A stretch of DNA of 57,441 nucleotides from CAZOLI01 sp964580675 (GTDB taxonomy: Bacteria > Planctomycetota > MHYJ01 > CAYXQY01): NCBI GenBank assembly GCA_964580675.1, contig CAZOLI010000020.1, positions 1 to 57,441 of the forward strand. The letters run 5' to 3'. Position 1 is the stretch's first letter, and the number at the start of each line of letters is the position of its first letter. A program made the position numbers and the translations under genes. Below, in pieces: positions 15,782 to 24,273 of this stretch. The notes beneath the pieces are model-generated. The model saw only the letters and a list, made by a program, of their open reading frames with translations, had not been told where the DNA came from and made no database searches.

Positions 15782-16395
15782 GATGTGTTGCCTCCCTTTT
15801 GTTGATTTTCATTACGTTTCGTTTCACTGGTTTTTGCCGTTTCTCCCTCCTCGTCCAGGTATCCCCGTGTCCGGGCAAAATCCGACAGTTCCCGTTTCAG
15901 CTCCTGACGGGCCCGGTAAAGTCGGGACATGACCGTTCCCATCGGACAATCCATAATGTCCGAAATATCTTCGTATGACAGGTCCTGTATGGTGTTCAGG
16001 AGAAAAGCGATTCGGTAGTCCTCGGGCAAATTCATGACGGCTTCCTTTACCCGGTCGGAAAAGAACCGCTCCATTAATTTGTCGTGGGAAAGAAGTTTGG
16101 TATCGGGCCATGGCTGACTTCCTTCCTCCGAGGCCGGTTCATATTTTTCGAAGTCCGTTGAGGATGGTTTTTTCTTTCGTTTTCGGTCGATCATCAGGTT
16201 TTTCATGATTCGGGAGGCCCAGGCACGAAAGTTGGTTCCTTTTTCGTATCGATCGAAATTATTCAACGCTTTTTTCATCGTTTCCTGTACCAGGTCCTCG
16301 GCCTCGGCCTCTTCTCCCACAAGGTAATACGCAAAGGAGTAAAGCCGGTCAAGATGAGGAAGTACAATTTCCTCAAACTCGTCAAGACTTGCCAC
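15778..16395 (-). CDS. ECF RNA polymerase sigma factor
   Basis: This ECF sigma factor has 205 residues and starts with GTG. Region 2 is LYSFAYYLVGEEAEAEDLVQETMKKAL. Region 4 is VMNLPEDYRIAFLLNTIQDLSYEDISDIMDCPMGTVMSRLYRAR. A basic KRKKK patch and a Lys/Glu/Asn-rich tail of about 30 residues follow region 2 and region 4 respectively. It is cotranscribed and overlaps with the zinc anti-sigma gene. It resembles the orphan sigma factor 1 kb downstream closely enough to suggest a local duplication. The upstream region has GGAAAT and CGTGAA at a 17-nt spacing near 16490-16520, possibly its own variant promoter, but this is weak. Confidence 0.9.
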   Translation of the reverse strand: MASLDEFEEIVLPHLDRLYSFAYYLVGEEAEAEDLVQETMKKALNNFDRYEKGTNFRAWASRIMKNLMIDRKRKKKPSSTDFEKYEPASEEGSQPWPDTKLLSHDKLMERFFSDRVKEAVMNLPEDYRIAFLLNTIQDLSYEDISDIMDCPMGTVMSRLYRARQELKRELSDFARTRGYLDEEGETAKTSETKRNENQQKGGNTS

Positions 16396-16639
16396 GATTC
16401 CCCCGTTTTCTGTTCTGTTTTTCCGCGAAATTTGACGGAAAACCCGTCGCTACTTAGCGCGAAAAATTCGGCTTCTGATATTCGTTCTGAATTCTTCACG
16501 TTATAATAACGGATACATTTCCTGTTTTATTTCACGAGAAATGTGATTGATGGGCGGCAAGGGACACGTTTCCGGAGGGGGGCAATCATTCTGGAGGTGG
16601 GGCAGAGATTGCAGGATTGTAACAGAGCGAGGTCGTTAT

Positions 16640-17083
16640 TCAGTCCGAACCCGTAAAATGCTGGTGTTCAATCGGTTTTCGGTCATCACATTCCGTGTAT
16701 GTTTCGTGCCAGTGAGAAATATCCTCATCCTCCGGGTGCCAGCAGAGGTACACAATTCGGTCATCCAGCATCGACGGAAAATTTACCCATCCTTCGTCAA
16801 AATCCTGGAATTCGGCCCCGAGCCCGTAAAGTTCGTCCAGGTAATCCGTGAGTTCTGATTTTAACTGCTCGATGTCCGGATCCGTTTCGTTTTCGGTGGT
16901 ATCGGGATTGGGAACTTCCTCCTCCTGTTCCGACCACAGGGACTCCATGCGTTCTTTTAGTTTTCGATGACAGGACATGACATCCTCGACGATCGGACGG
17001 ACCAGAGGAAGGGTATCCCGGGCTTCCTCCAGGGAAAACAGGCGTGTCTCCGTGTCCGGTTTCTCAATGTCGGGTTCGGACAT
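16640..17083 (-). CDS. DUF2203-family protein
   Basis: This 147-residue protein is counted from the ATG at 17083; a TTG-started extension to 17140 is less likely. It shows the DUF2203 pattern: LFSLEEARDTLPLVRPIVEDVM near the start, a coiled helical middle rich in Glu, then GLGAEFQDFDEGWVNFPSMLDDRIVYLCWHPEDEDISHWHE. No enzymatic function is established for this family. It follows the histidine-kinase gene by about 110 bp on the same strand and precedes the sigma/anti-sigma pair. The C-terminus is His/Glu-rich (IEHQHFTGSD). Confidence 0.8.
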   Translation of the reverse strand: MSEPDIEKPDTETRLFSLEEARDTLPLVRPIVEDVMSCHRKLKERMESLWSEQEEEVPNPDTTENETDPDIEQLKSELTDYLDELYGLGAEFQDFDEGWVNFPSMLDDRIVYLCWHPEDEDISHWHETYTECDDRKPIEHQHFTGSD

Positions 17084-17192
17084 CACGAACGAGGAATTTG
17101 TTGGTAATCGACGGATGCGTTCCGCTGTCCGGATGAACAAATAGACCTCACACTATTCATATTTTATTTTCTGTGCCGATTTAATTCCAGTC

Positions 17193-18872
17193 TCAGCTCT
17201 GGTCGGGTAACCAGAACCAGAACCGGGTGCCTCCGGATTCCCGGTTCTCCGCCTGTATGGTTCCGTTGTGACTTCGAATAATCTGAGCGGTGATGGCAAG
17301 ACCCAGACCCGTGCCATCTGCTCTGGAGGAATGGAAAGGTTCAAATATGTTTGATACTTCCTCCTCCGGAATACCGGAACCTTCGTCGAGAACCTCCACG
17401 CGAACACCGTTCTGAATCACGCTTGTCATCACCCCTTCTTCGTTCCGGCGAAACGACGTTTTTGTTTCGTTTCTCGCCACAATTTTTATTTCCTCGTCCT
17501 GCTCGGTATGTTCAAAGGAATTCAGTAACAGGTTGTAGAAGACCTGCTTTATCCGGTCGGGGTCGGCGTAGATGTCAAGGCCTTCGGGGATATCTGTTTT
17601 GATGTTGGGGTCACGATCCGATACCTGCTTTTGGGCCATCGCGACGACTTCGTCAACAATTTGATCGAGGGAGGTGGTTGTTCGATCCGGCGATCGCTCC
17701 CGCGCAAAGTCGAGGAAGTCGTTCACAATTCGATTTACCCGATCGGATTCCCGGAGGACAATATCGATAAGTGCGTCATCGGGGGCTTCGGTATTTCCTT
17801 CTCCTTCCTTCATTTCCTGTATGGCGCCTCGTATCGAGGAAAGTGGATTTCGAATTTCGTGTGCAATGGAGGCACCGAGATTGGAAATGGTTTCCAGTTT
17901 CCGGGCTCTCGTCCGCTCTTCTTCGGCCTCCACCCGGGCGGTTACGTCCCGGAGAAAGAGGAAGTGAAAATGATCTGATTGATAATATCCGGGGGCCGGA
18001 ATCGGATCTTCACTTAGTGTGATTTCCAGGTATCGTGGATCGTCATCGGGCCGATCCTGTTGCAGTTCCCATCTTCCGGACTGATTTTGGTTCAACTGGT
18101 TTTTGATTTGTTTCCACAGGGACGACGGCATAACGTCCTGAATTTTCGCTTCACTTTCGGTATCGTCCTGGTTCAGGTACAGAGCGGCGAGGTTGTTCAT
18201 CGGGTGGAGGCGGCCGTTTTCCTCGAGAGTACAGACCCCTTCCGCCATGTTGTTGAGAATTTCCTGGGTCAGGTAACTGGAGAGGGACATCCGCTCCACG
18301 AGCCGTCCCGACAGATATCCGACCACGTGAAGTGAAAGCCCGAAGGAAATTAAGTATGGGAGGACGGTACCCAGGGTTTGACTGTATCGTCCGATGTAAA
18401 TTTCCGGTACATACGGAAGGACGAACCCAAGGCGTTCGGACAGGACGTAGACAATGGAAACCAGACTGATCAGAATGGTGGCGAGGGAGCCTGAAAACAA
18501 TCCTCCTTCCGGCACCGTAACCAGGGGTGTGTAAATGACCGTCGCAAAGTAAAGAAATGAAAAAATACTGAAAAATATTCCTCCGGTCAGGTATAAAATA
18601 ATGGTTTCGAAGACGAGGTCCAGGATAATCTGGACAAAAGCAAGCGTGCGGAAGTGGGATCCGGTCCGGAGCCAGACAAAGTACAGAAGGTTAATCGAGC
18701 AGGCCACGAACAGCGTTATATAGTGCGGCATACTGTCGTGGATTCTGCCACTGAAAAAGAGGATATACGAGAGGCCAAGCAGACTGATGATAAACCGGGA
18801 GATGATCAGCCAGAGCAGAGCGTTTCGGGATGGTTCCGGATCCTGAAACGGGGTCGAACCGGAGGTATCCAT
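17193..18872 (-). CDS. PilS/NtrB-like membrane sensor histidine kinase
   Basis: This 559-residue kinase has about six membrane helices in the first 195 residues. A PAS-like domain follows at about 205-310 (LNNMAEGVCTLEENGRLHPMNNLA). HisKA follows with the phosphorylated His near 336 (IAHEIRNPLSSIRG), then a HATPase domain with an N box (QVFYNLLLNSFEHT), DEGSGIPEEE, FEPFHSSRADGTGLGL and a final strand. The layout matches PilS, which controls pilin transcription through PilR in other bacteria. It is the third gene after pilB and pilC (53 bp after pilC), which supports that role. No response regulator is next to it. It could equally be an NtrB-type or ZraS-type kinase. Confidence 0.85.
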   Translation of the reverse strand: MDTSGSTPFQDPEPSRNALLWLIISRFIISLLGLSYILFFSGRIHDSMPHYITLFVACSINLLYFVWLRTGSHFRTLAFVQIILDLVFETIILYLTGGIFFSIFSFLYFATVIYTPLVTVPEGGLFSGSLATILISLVSIVYVLSERLGFVLPYVPEIYIGRYSQTLGTVLPYLISFGLSLHVVGYLSGRLVERMSLSSYLTQEILNNMAEGVCTLEENGRLHPMNNLAALYLNQDDTESEAKIQDVMPSSLWKQIKNQLNQNQSGRWELQQDRPDDDPRYLEITLSEDPIPAPGYYQSDHFHFLFLRDVTARVEAEEERTRARKLETISNLGASIAHEIRNPLSSIRGAIQEMKEGEGNTEAPDDALIDIVLRESDRVNRIVNDFLDFARERSPDRTTTSLDQIVDEVVAMAQKQVSDRDPNIKTDIPEGLDIYADPDRIKQVFYNLLLNSFEHTEQDEEIKIVARNETKTSFRRNEEGVMTSVIQNGVRVEVLDEGSGIPEEEVSNIFEPFHSSRADGTGLGLAITAQIIRSHNGTIQAENRESGGTRFWFWLPDQS

Positions 18873-18925
18873 ACTGAAGCTGATACGTCAGTAGAGAACC
18901 GGGTCTCTGGGGAATCGGTACGGAG

Positions 18926-20038
18926 TTACTGGACAGCTTCCTGAATGTTCAGTATTGGCAGGAAAATGGCAAGCACGATGCCTCCCACCACAATACCCAT
19001 AACGGAAATCAGGAGAGGTTCGATCAGGCTGGTTAATTGCTGTACGGTGGACTCGACCTGCTGGTTGTAGAATTCGGCAATTTTGTCCAGGAGATCTTCC
19101 AGGGCACCCGCTTTTTCACCAATGCTGATCATTTTTGTCACCATCACGGGAAAGACCCCGGTCTCTTCCAGGGGTTCACCGAGCTGTTCTCCCTGCCGGA
19201 CCTCTTCTTTCGCGTCAAGGACGGCGTCTTCAATGATCCGGTTTCCCGCCGTGGTTGCGGTGATCTCGAGGGCACCAAGGATGGGGACCCCACTTCGAAT
19301 TAACGTCGCGTAAGTCTGGGTAAACCGGGCGATTGCCACCTTTCGAAATAACGGGCCAAAGATCGGGACCTTCAGGAGGATCCAGTGGAACTGTCGCTCT
19401 CCCCAATCGGAGTTTTTCCAGAAGTAGAAGAGCACACCAATAACAGCCAGAGCACCCAGCATGGGCAGGACATTGGATTTTAAAAAGATGCTCAGGTTAA
19501 GGATAAACTTCGTAATCCAGGGGAGCTCCATACCAATGGTTTCAAAGATTTTTTTGAACTTTGGCACGATAAAGAACATCAGGCCACCGGCAATTAGGAA
19601 GATCAGGCCAAGGGAAACGACCGGATACGTCATGGCGGATTTGATTTCTCGTTTCAGCTGTTCCGCCGACTCCAGGTATCCGGCCAGCCGGTCCAGGACG
19701 GTGTCGAGGTTTCCGCTTGCCTCGCCCGCTTCGACCATACTGACGTAAATTCTCGTGAAGAGCCCCGGATAATCTTCAAGCGCACTGGAAAAATCACCAC
19801 CGCCCCGGACGTGTTCAACAATTTCATTGAGGACCCGGGTGAAGCCCGGATCGGTTTGCTGTTCCGCAAGCACATCCAGGGATTCCATGAGTGGAATACC
19901 GGCCCCGAGCATCGTGGAAAGCTGCCGGGTGAAGACCGCTATTTCTTCGGGGCCCACTCTTGGACTTGGTGGCCCGAGCAGGCCCCCGAGCGTTTTCCAG
20001 CTGGCTTCCGCCTTTGCTGTCTCTGTTTGATTTGCCAT
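18926..20038 (-). CDS. pilC: Type IV pilus/type II secretion inner-membrane platform protein PilC
   Basis: This 370-residue polytopic platform protein has two GspF/T2SSF repeats. The first runs from about residue 33 (EEIAVFTRQLSTMLGAGIPLMESL...SGNLDTVLDRLAGYLE). The second runs from about 235 (ARFTQTYATLIRSGVPILGALEITA...AGALEDLLDKIAEFYNQQVE). About three membrane helices are present, the last at the C-terminus (LISVMGIVVGGIVLAIFLPILNIQE). AAGGAAGA precedes the ATG, 13 nt after the pilB stop. PilC couples the PilB and PilT motors to pilus assembly. It is shorter than typical PilC (about 400) because the N-terminal segment is brief. Confidence 0.92.
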   Translation of the reverse strand: MANQTETAKAEASWKTLGGLLGPPSPRVGPEEIAVFTRQLSTMLGAGIPLMESLDVLAEQQTDPGFTRVLNEIVEHVRGGGDFSSALEDYPGLFTRIYVSMVEAGEASGNLDTVLDRLAGYLESAEQLKREIKSAMTYPVVSLGLIFLIAGGLMFFIVPKFKKIFETIGMELPWITKFILNLSIFLKSNVLPMLGALAVIGVLFYFWKNSDWGERQFHWILLKVPIFGPLFRKVAIARFTQTYATLIRSGVPILGALEITATTAGNRIIEDAVLDAKEEVRQGEQLGEPLEETGVFPVMVTKMISIGEKAGALEDLLDKIAEFYNQQVESTVQQLTSLIEPLLISVMGIVVGGIVLAIFLPILNIQEAVQ

Positions 20039-20051
20039 ATTCTTCCTTTGA

Positions 20052-21797
20052 TCAGTCAGCCATTGTAACGCGAAGTGATTCTTCGATTGATGTTTTTCCT
20101 TTCAGCACGTTTTTTAGAGCGCTCTGCCGCAGGGTCAGCATCCCGAGTTCGTTAATGGAGTATTCCTTCAACGCGTGGGTGGAAGCTCCGTCCAGAATCA
20201 TTTTTCGAAGTTGCTCATCCACTTTGATTGTTTCCAGGATGGCGAAACGACCGGTGTACCCTTCGAGGCATTGATCACAACCGACGGCTTCGTAAAACGT
20301 GGGGTCATTGGAAAGTTGCTCTTCCGAGAACCCGATTCGAAGCAGAAAGTCCCAATCCGGCATTTCCATGGGCTGTTTACAGTTATCGCAGAGTTCCCGC
20401 ATAAGCCGCTGAGCCGATACAAGGTTTACGGAGGAACTCACCATAAAATCATCCACTCCCATGTCCGTTAGCCGGGCAATGGCGGAGGCCGCGTCATTGG
20501 TGTGTAGAGTGGACAGGACCAGGTGTCCCGTTAACGCCGCTTTTACGGCGATGTCCGCTGTCTCAAGGTCTCGAATTTCTCCCACCAGTACGGTGTCCGG
20601 GTCCTGTCGGAGAATGGAGCGCAGTGCTTTTGCGAACGTCAATCCCTGGTCGTCTTCCACCTGCGTCTGGACAATTCCGTCCACCTGATATTCGACGGGA
20701 TCTTCGACGGTGACAATATTTTCCTTCGGGGTCTGAACTTCCTGTATGGCCGAATAAAGCGTGGTGCTTTTTCCGCTTCCCGTTGGGCCCGTTACCAGAA
20801 TCATCCCCCAGGGTTGGTTGATGGCTTCCCTGAAGTGGTTCAGGGCCCGCTCCTCGAAACCCAGGTCATCAAGATTCATACCCAGGTCCGAGGAGTCCAG
20901 CAGACGCAGCACCACTTTTTCTCCGTGGACGGTCGGAAGGACGGAGACACGAAAGTCAATTTTCCGGCCCTCGTACTGCATCTGAAATTTGCCGTCCTGC
21001 GGCTGCCGGCGTTCCGCGATGTCCAGATCCGACATAATCTTAATTCGTGAGACCATGGCGGAATGTAGTTTTTTCGGGGGCTCTATCTCGGTGGAGAGAA
21101 CCCCGTCCTTTCGGAATCGTACCCGGATTCTTTTCTCGTATGGTTCGATGTGAATATCACTTACGCCTTTTTCGAGAGCATCTTTAATAATGGTGTTCAC
21201 AAGCCGGACCACCTTTGATTCCCCGGCCTCCTCGCTGATTTCCGAAAGGTCGACCTCTTCCTGCTCGTCCTCCTGTAACTCCAGGTCATCTGCCTCTCCT
21301 TCCTCCATGTCCATTTCCATATCCATGAAGGTCTGCAGGGCTTCGTCCTCGTCCTCCCGGTAAAATCGGTCAATTGCCTTTTGGATCTGTCGTTCCGTAC
21401 TGACAACCGTCTGGATTTCGCAATCCGTAACCAGGCGAATATCGTCCAGTTTCTGCAAATCGAAGGGGTTTGCTACCGCTATGGTCAACAGATCGTTTGC
21501 TCGGGCTATGGGAAGGACGTTGTAGTACGAAACCAGCTCAACGCCCATCGCCTCCAGTGCTTCTTCTTCTGGCTTGATGCGTTCCAGATCAACGGGGGGG
21601 ATATCCATCTCCAGGCCGATGTGACTAATTAATTCGTCGGAATTCACCAGTCCCGACTTCACCAGTTCATCGGCCAGTGAAACACCGTCCTCCCCCATCT
21701 CCTCGGTCTCGTCCACCACTTCGTTCACCTCCTGTTCGGTGGCGAGGTTCCGATCCAGAACCACCTTCTGCACCCGGCGATCAAATGTGCTTAACAT
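20052..21797 (-). CDS. pilB: Type IV pilus assembly ATPase PilB (GspE family)
   Basis: This 581-residue hexameric motor ATPase drives pilus extension. The N-terminal MshEN/T2SSE-N domain spans about residues 5-150. An acidic linker (MDMEMDMEEGEADDLELQEDEQEE) leads to the N2 domain (VSDIHIEPYEKRIRVRFRKDGVL). Walker A is GPTGSGKST (about 338), with an Asp box, Walker B (DPDTVLVGEIRD) and His box (TGHLVLSTLHTNDA). The C-terminal zinc site has two CxxC pairs (CDNC near 468, CDQC near 506). A good sigma70-type promoter lies 125 bp upstream, so pilB, pilC and the kinase probably form one transcript. Confidence 0.94.
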   Translation of the reverse strand: MLSTFDRRVQKVVLDRNLATEQEVNEVVDETEEMGEDGVSLADELVKSGLVNSDELISHIGLEMDIPPVDLERIKPEEEALEAMGVELVSYYNVLPIARANDLLTIAVANPFDLQKLDDIRLVTDCEIQTVVSTERQIQKAIDRFYREDEDEALQTFMDMEMDMEEGEADDLELQEDEQEEVDLSEISEEAGESKVVRLVNTIIKDALEKGVSDIHIEPYEKRIRVRFRKDGVLSTEIEPPKKLHSAMVSRIKIMSDLDIAERRQPQDGKFQMQYEGRKIDFRVSVLPTVHGEKVVLRLLDSSDLGMNLDDLGFEERALNHFREAINQPWGMILVTGPTGSGKSTTLYSAIQEVQTPKENIVTVEDPVEYQVDGIVQTQVEDDQGLTFAKALRSILRQDPDTVLVGEIRDLETADIAVKAALTGHLVLSTLHTNDAASAIARLTDMGVDDFMVSSSVNLVSAQRLMRELCDNCKQPMEMPDWDFLLRIGFSEEQLSNDPTFYEAVGCDQCLEGYTGRFAILETIKVDEQLRKMILDGASTHALKEYSINELGMLTLRQSALKNVLKGKTSIEESLRVTMAD

Positions 21798-21920
21798 AAG
21801 TTACTCATTTCGTAAGGTATTCACCCGGCATGAACACATGGCGTGGACGTCGAATCGAAAAAATCCAGCCACTGAATACCGCTCGGTAGCGAGTTTTTGT
21901 TCCCTCCACACCCTGATTGC

Positions 21921-21949
21921 AGAATACGCTTTTGATCTTGATTTGTCAA
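21921..21949 (-). promoter_or_regulatory. Sigma70-type promoter for pilB-pilC-kinase
   Basis: A consensus TTGACA (-35) and TATTCT (-10) are spaced 17 bp apart on the - strand. The predicted start is near 21914, giving a leader of about 117 nt before the pilB ATG. It lies in the 291-bp gap after the MshEN-domain gene, which otherwise shows nothing. Confidence 0.65.
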
Positions 21950-22088
21950 GCCTTTTTGTGGAGATGGGCAAGAATTGTGTCGAAATCGGTCAAATTCCGG
22001 CTGTTTTTATCGATCATATTTCGGTGTGTGTGTCGCAAATGAACAGAATAAATTTTTTGTGCCGACCTGATCATTTATGGTGTTTTGG

Positions 22089-23093
22089 CTATTCCTCGGA
22101 GAAGAACCAGTCAAACACACTGGTGTCCCCGCTGTCGTCTTCCCCGTCATCCGGGGATCGTCGTTTCGCTTTGCCTTTTTCCTCTTTTTCTTTTTTTATT
22201 TCTTCTTTCTTTTCTTCTTTCTCCTCGTCTTCTTCTAATTCCCCGGTTTCCCCGTCCTTTAATTCCGGTTGCGGCGTTTCCTTCGAAGAGTCCAATTCGT
22301 CTCCTTCTGCTACAGCACCCTGTTCTATGGATTGATCCGCTTCGGATGCGGATGCATCCTGGCCATCATCATTCGTGAAGGACTCGAGACTTTCCTCGGT
22401 TTCGTCGATGGAAACCGGTTCCGGGGGGGCATCTTCCTCTGCCTCCTCTTCTTCGGACACCAGTTTTACGTCGGTGTCCGGTTCGCTTTCTAACACGTCG
22501 TCGATGTCGTCCACCTTCTCCTCGTCTTCCTCCACGGATGTTTCGGGTTCATCCATCTGGTTTTCCGGCACGGGCTCCGGCTCTTCCTCGGTTTCTTCTT
22601 CCTGTTTTTCGGGACGATATTCGGCATCTCCGGTGAGCACGTCCGGATCAATCTCCAGGTGTTTTTCGAGGGCCTGATCAAGTAGTTCATTCTGCGTTAC
22701 GACGACCTGCAGTTCACCGTCGATCAATTCCATGATTCGTTCAAATAGTTCTTCCGTGAAGTAGCAGGAAACCGCAACCACAACAACTTCACCGATTCGG
22801 TCGATGGGAAGAACCCGGTGTTCGATCATAAACTCGACCGGTATGGAATCGATGGCCTCCCGCGTGGGATAATAATTCATCACGTTCACGTACGGGAGGC
22901 CGAACTGCTTGCAGAGGACATTCGCTATTTCGGTTTCGGAGGTATGCCCGAGGTCAATGAGGATTTTTCCCAGGAGGTCCCCGGATTCCTGCTGTTTGTT
23001 GAGGGCCTCCTGAATTTCCTCCTCCCCGATAACCCCTTCCTCCCGTAAGAGTTCCCCCAGGCGTTTTTTTGTGAGCTTTTGAACGTCAACCAT
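22089..23093 (-). CDS. Free-standing MshEN (GspE N-terminal) domain protein with acidic tail
   Basis: This protein has 334 residues and no ATPase domain. Residues 11-34 (RLGELLREEGVIGEEEIQEA...) and 40-63 (LLGKILIDLGHTSETEIANV...) form the paired 24-residue motif with a 5-residue spacer known from c-di-GMP-binding MshEN domains. In the second copy the leading Arg/His position is Leu. The domain continues to about residue 145 (VLPIDRIGEVVVVAVSCYF). The remaining 190 or so residues are disordered and Glu/Asp-rich, with a Lys-rich patch and a hydrophobic end (SVFDWFFSEE). It lies between pilT and pilB on the same strand. A role in adjusting the pilus motors is plausible but unproven. Confidence 0.8.
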   Translation of the reverse strand: MVDVQKLTKKRLGELLREEGVIGEEEIQEALNKQQESGDLLGKILIDLGHTSETEIANVLCKQFGLPYVNVMNYYPTREAIDSIPVEFMIEHRVLPIDRIGEVVVVAVSCYFTEELFERIMELIDGELQVVVTQNELLDQALEKHLEIDPDVLTGDAEYRPEKQEEETEEEPEPVPENQMDEPETSVEEDEEKVDDIDDVLESEPDTDVKLVSEEEEAEEDAPPEPVSIDETEESLESFTNDDGQDASASEADQSIEQGAVAEGDELDSSKETPQPELKDGETGELEEDEEKEEKKEEIKKEKEEKGKAKRRSPDDGEDDSGDTSVFDWFFSEE

Positions 23094-23143
23094 CCGGTAT
23101 CACTGTGCTCAAGGGAGCACGCAAGTGTTGTTTGAGCCCCAAA

Positions 23144-24223
23144 TTACGATGTCTGTTCCTGTTCCCGTTCAATCAATCGTTCAAGTTCTTCCGGTTTGTC
23201 CGATCGTCCTATTACTTCTTCGTAACTGACCTCACCATCCATATATAGTTCGGTGAGACTGTGATTCATCGTCTGCATTCCCATCTCACCGGCGGTCTGC
23301 ATCACGGAATAAATTTGGTGCCCTTTGTCTTCCCGAATGAGGCTCTGAACCGCGTCGTTTCGAAGCAGTACCTCACAGGCAAGAATTCGACCATTTCCGT
23401 CCACTTTCGGGAGTAGTTGCTGACAGAATACGCCTTCGAGCGTGAAGGAAAGCTGGGTTCGAATCTGTGATTGCTGGTGGGAGGGAAAAACGTCAATCAA
23501 CCGGTTAATGGTCTGCACGGCGGTGCTGGTGTGAAGCGTTCCGAAGGTAAGGTGACCGGTTTCCGCAATCGTCAGTGCGGCTTCAATGGTTTCCTGGTCC
23601 CGCATCTCACCGATCAGGACAAAATCGGGATCCTGGCGCAGGACCGAACGAAGAGCGGGACCAAATCCGTGTGTGTCGGCCCCTATTTCCCGCTGGTTGA
23701 CGAGGCATTTTTTGTTTGAGTGGACGAATTCAATCGGGTCCTCAATGGTGACAATATGACCCTGGCGGGTTCGGTTTATGTAGTCAACCATGGAGGCGAG
23801 CGTGGTGGATTTCCCGCTTCCCGTTGCACCGGTAACCAGTATCAGGCCTCTTGGTTTGGAGCAGAGCGTTTTACAGACGTCGACGGGGAGACCAAGCTCA
23901 TTGAAGTTGTAAATTTCTTCCGGAATGAGCCGGAGAACAACGCCGATGGCTCCTCGTTGTTTGAAGACGTTCGTCCGGAATCGTCCGAGACCGTCGATGC
24001 CAAAGGAGAGGTCCGCTTCCAGGTTCTCCTCAAATTTGGCAATCTGTTCGGAGTCCAGAACGCTGTAAATCATCTTCTGTATTTCCTCCGGTTTCATCGG
24101 GTCGTACTCCGTGTCCACGAGTTTGCCGTCGACGCGGATGCGGGGACTGGAGCCGGCGGTGATGTGAAGGTCGGACCCTCCTCTGTCCACCAGTGTGTTG
24201 AGCAATTCCTTAATATTGGCCAT
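23144..24223 (-). CDS. pilT: Type IV pilus retraction ATPase PilT
   Basis: This 359-residue hexameric ATPase powers pilus retraction and twitching. Features are the PAS-like N1 domain with SDLHITAGSSPRIRVDG, Walker A GATGSGKST (about 132), the Asp box (IVTIEDPIEF), Walker B (DPDFVLIGEMRD), and the PilT signature TLHTSTAVQTINRLIDVFP. The retraction-linked AIRNLIRE-like motif is here AVQSLIRE, followed by GMQTMNHSL. These features separate it from PilB and PilU-like paralogs. The C-terminal tail is Glu-rich. It starts about 50 bp after the EF-G-like gene and precedes the MshEN gene by about 50 bp, where a small GTGCTC/GAGCAC hairpin (23105-23120) lies. Confidence 0.94.
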   Translation of the reverse strand: MANIKELLNTLVDRGGSDLHITAGSSPRIRVDGKLVDTEYDPMKPEEIQKMIYSVLDSEQIAKFEENLEADLSFGIDGLGRFRTNVFKQRGAIGVVLRLIPEEIYNFNELGLPVDVCKTLCSKPRGLILVTGATGSGKSTTLASMVDYINRTRQGHIVTIEDPIEFVHSNKKCLVNQREIGADTHGFGPALRSVLRQDPDFVLIGEMRDQETIEAALTIAETGHLTFGTLHTSTAVQTINRLIDVFPSHQQSQIRTQLSFTLEGVFCQQLLPKVDGNGRILACEVLLRNDAVQSLIREDKGHQIYSVMQTAGEMGMQTMNHSLTELYMDGEVSYEEVIGRSDKPEELERLIEREQEQTS

Positions 24224-24273
24224 GGTTGTAGAGCCGGAAATTCAGTTGATGAAAACAGCGAACTGGACGGCCG

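Noticed and set aside
21880..21905. GGAACAAA upstream of pilB as a further member of the ECF motif set
   Set aside because: No CGTTTA lies at 17-18 nt (CGGTAT instead), and a full sigma70 promoter is present nearby.
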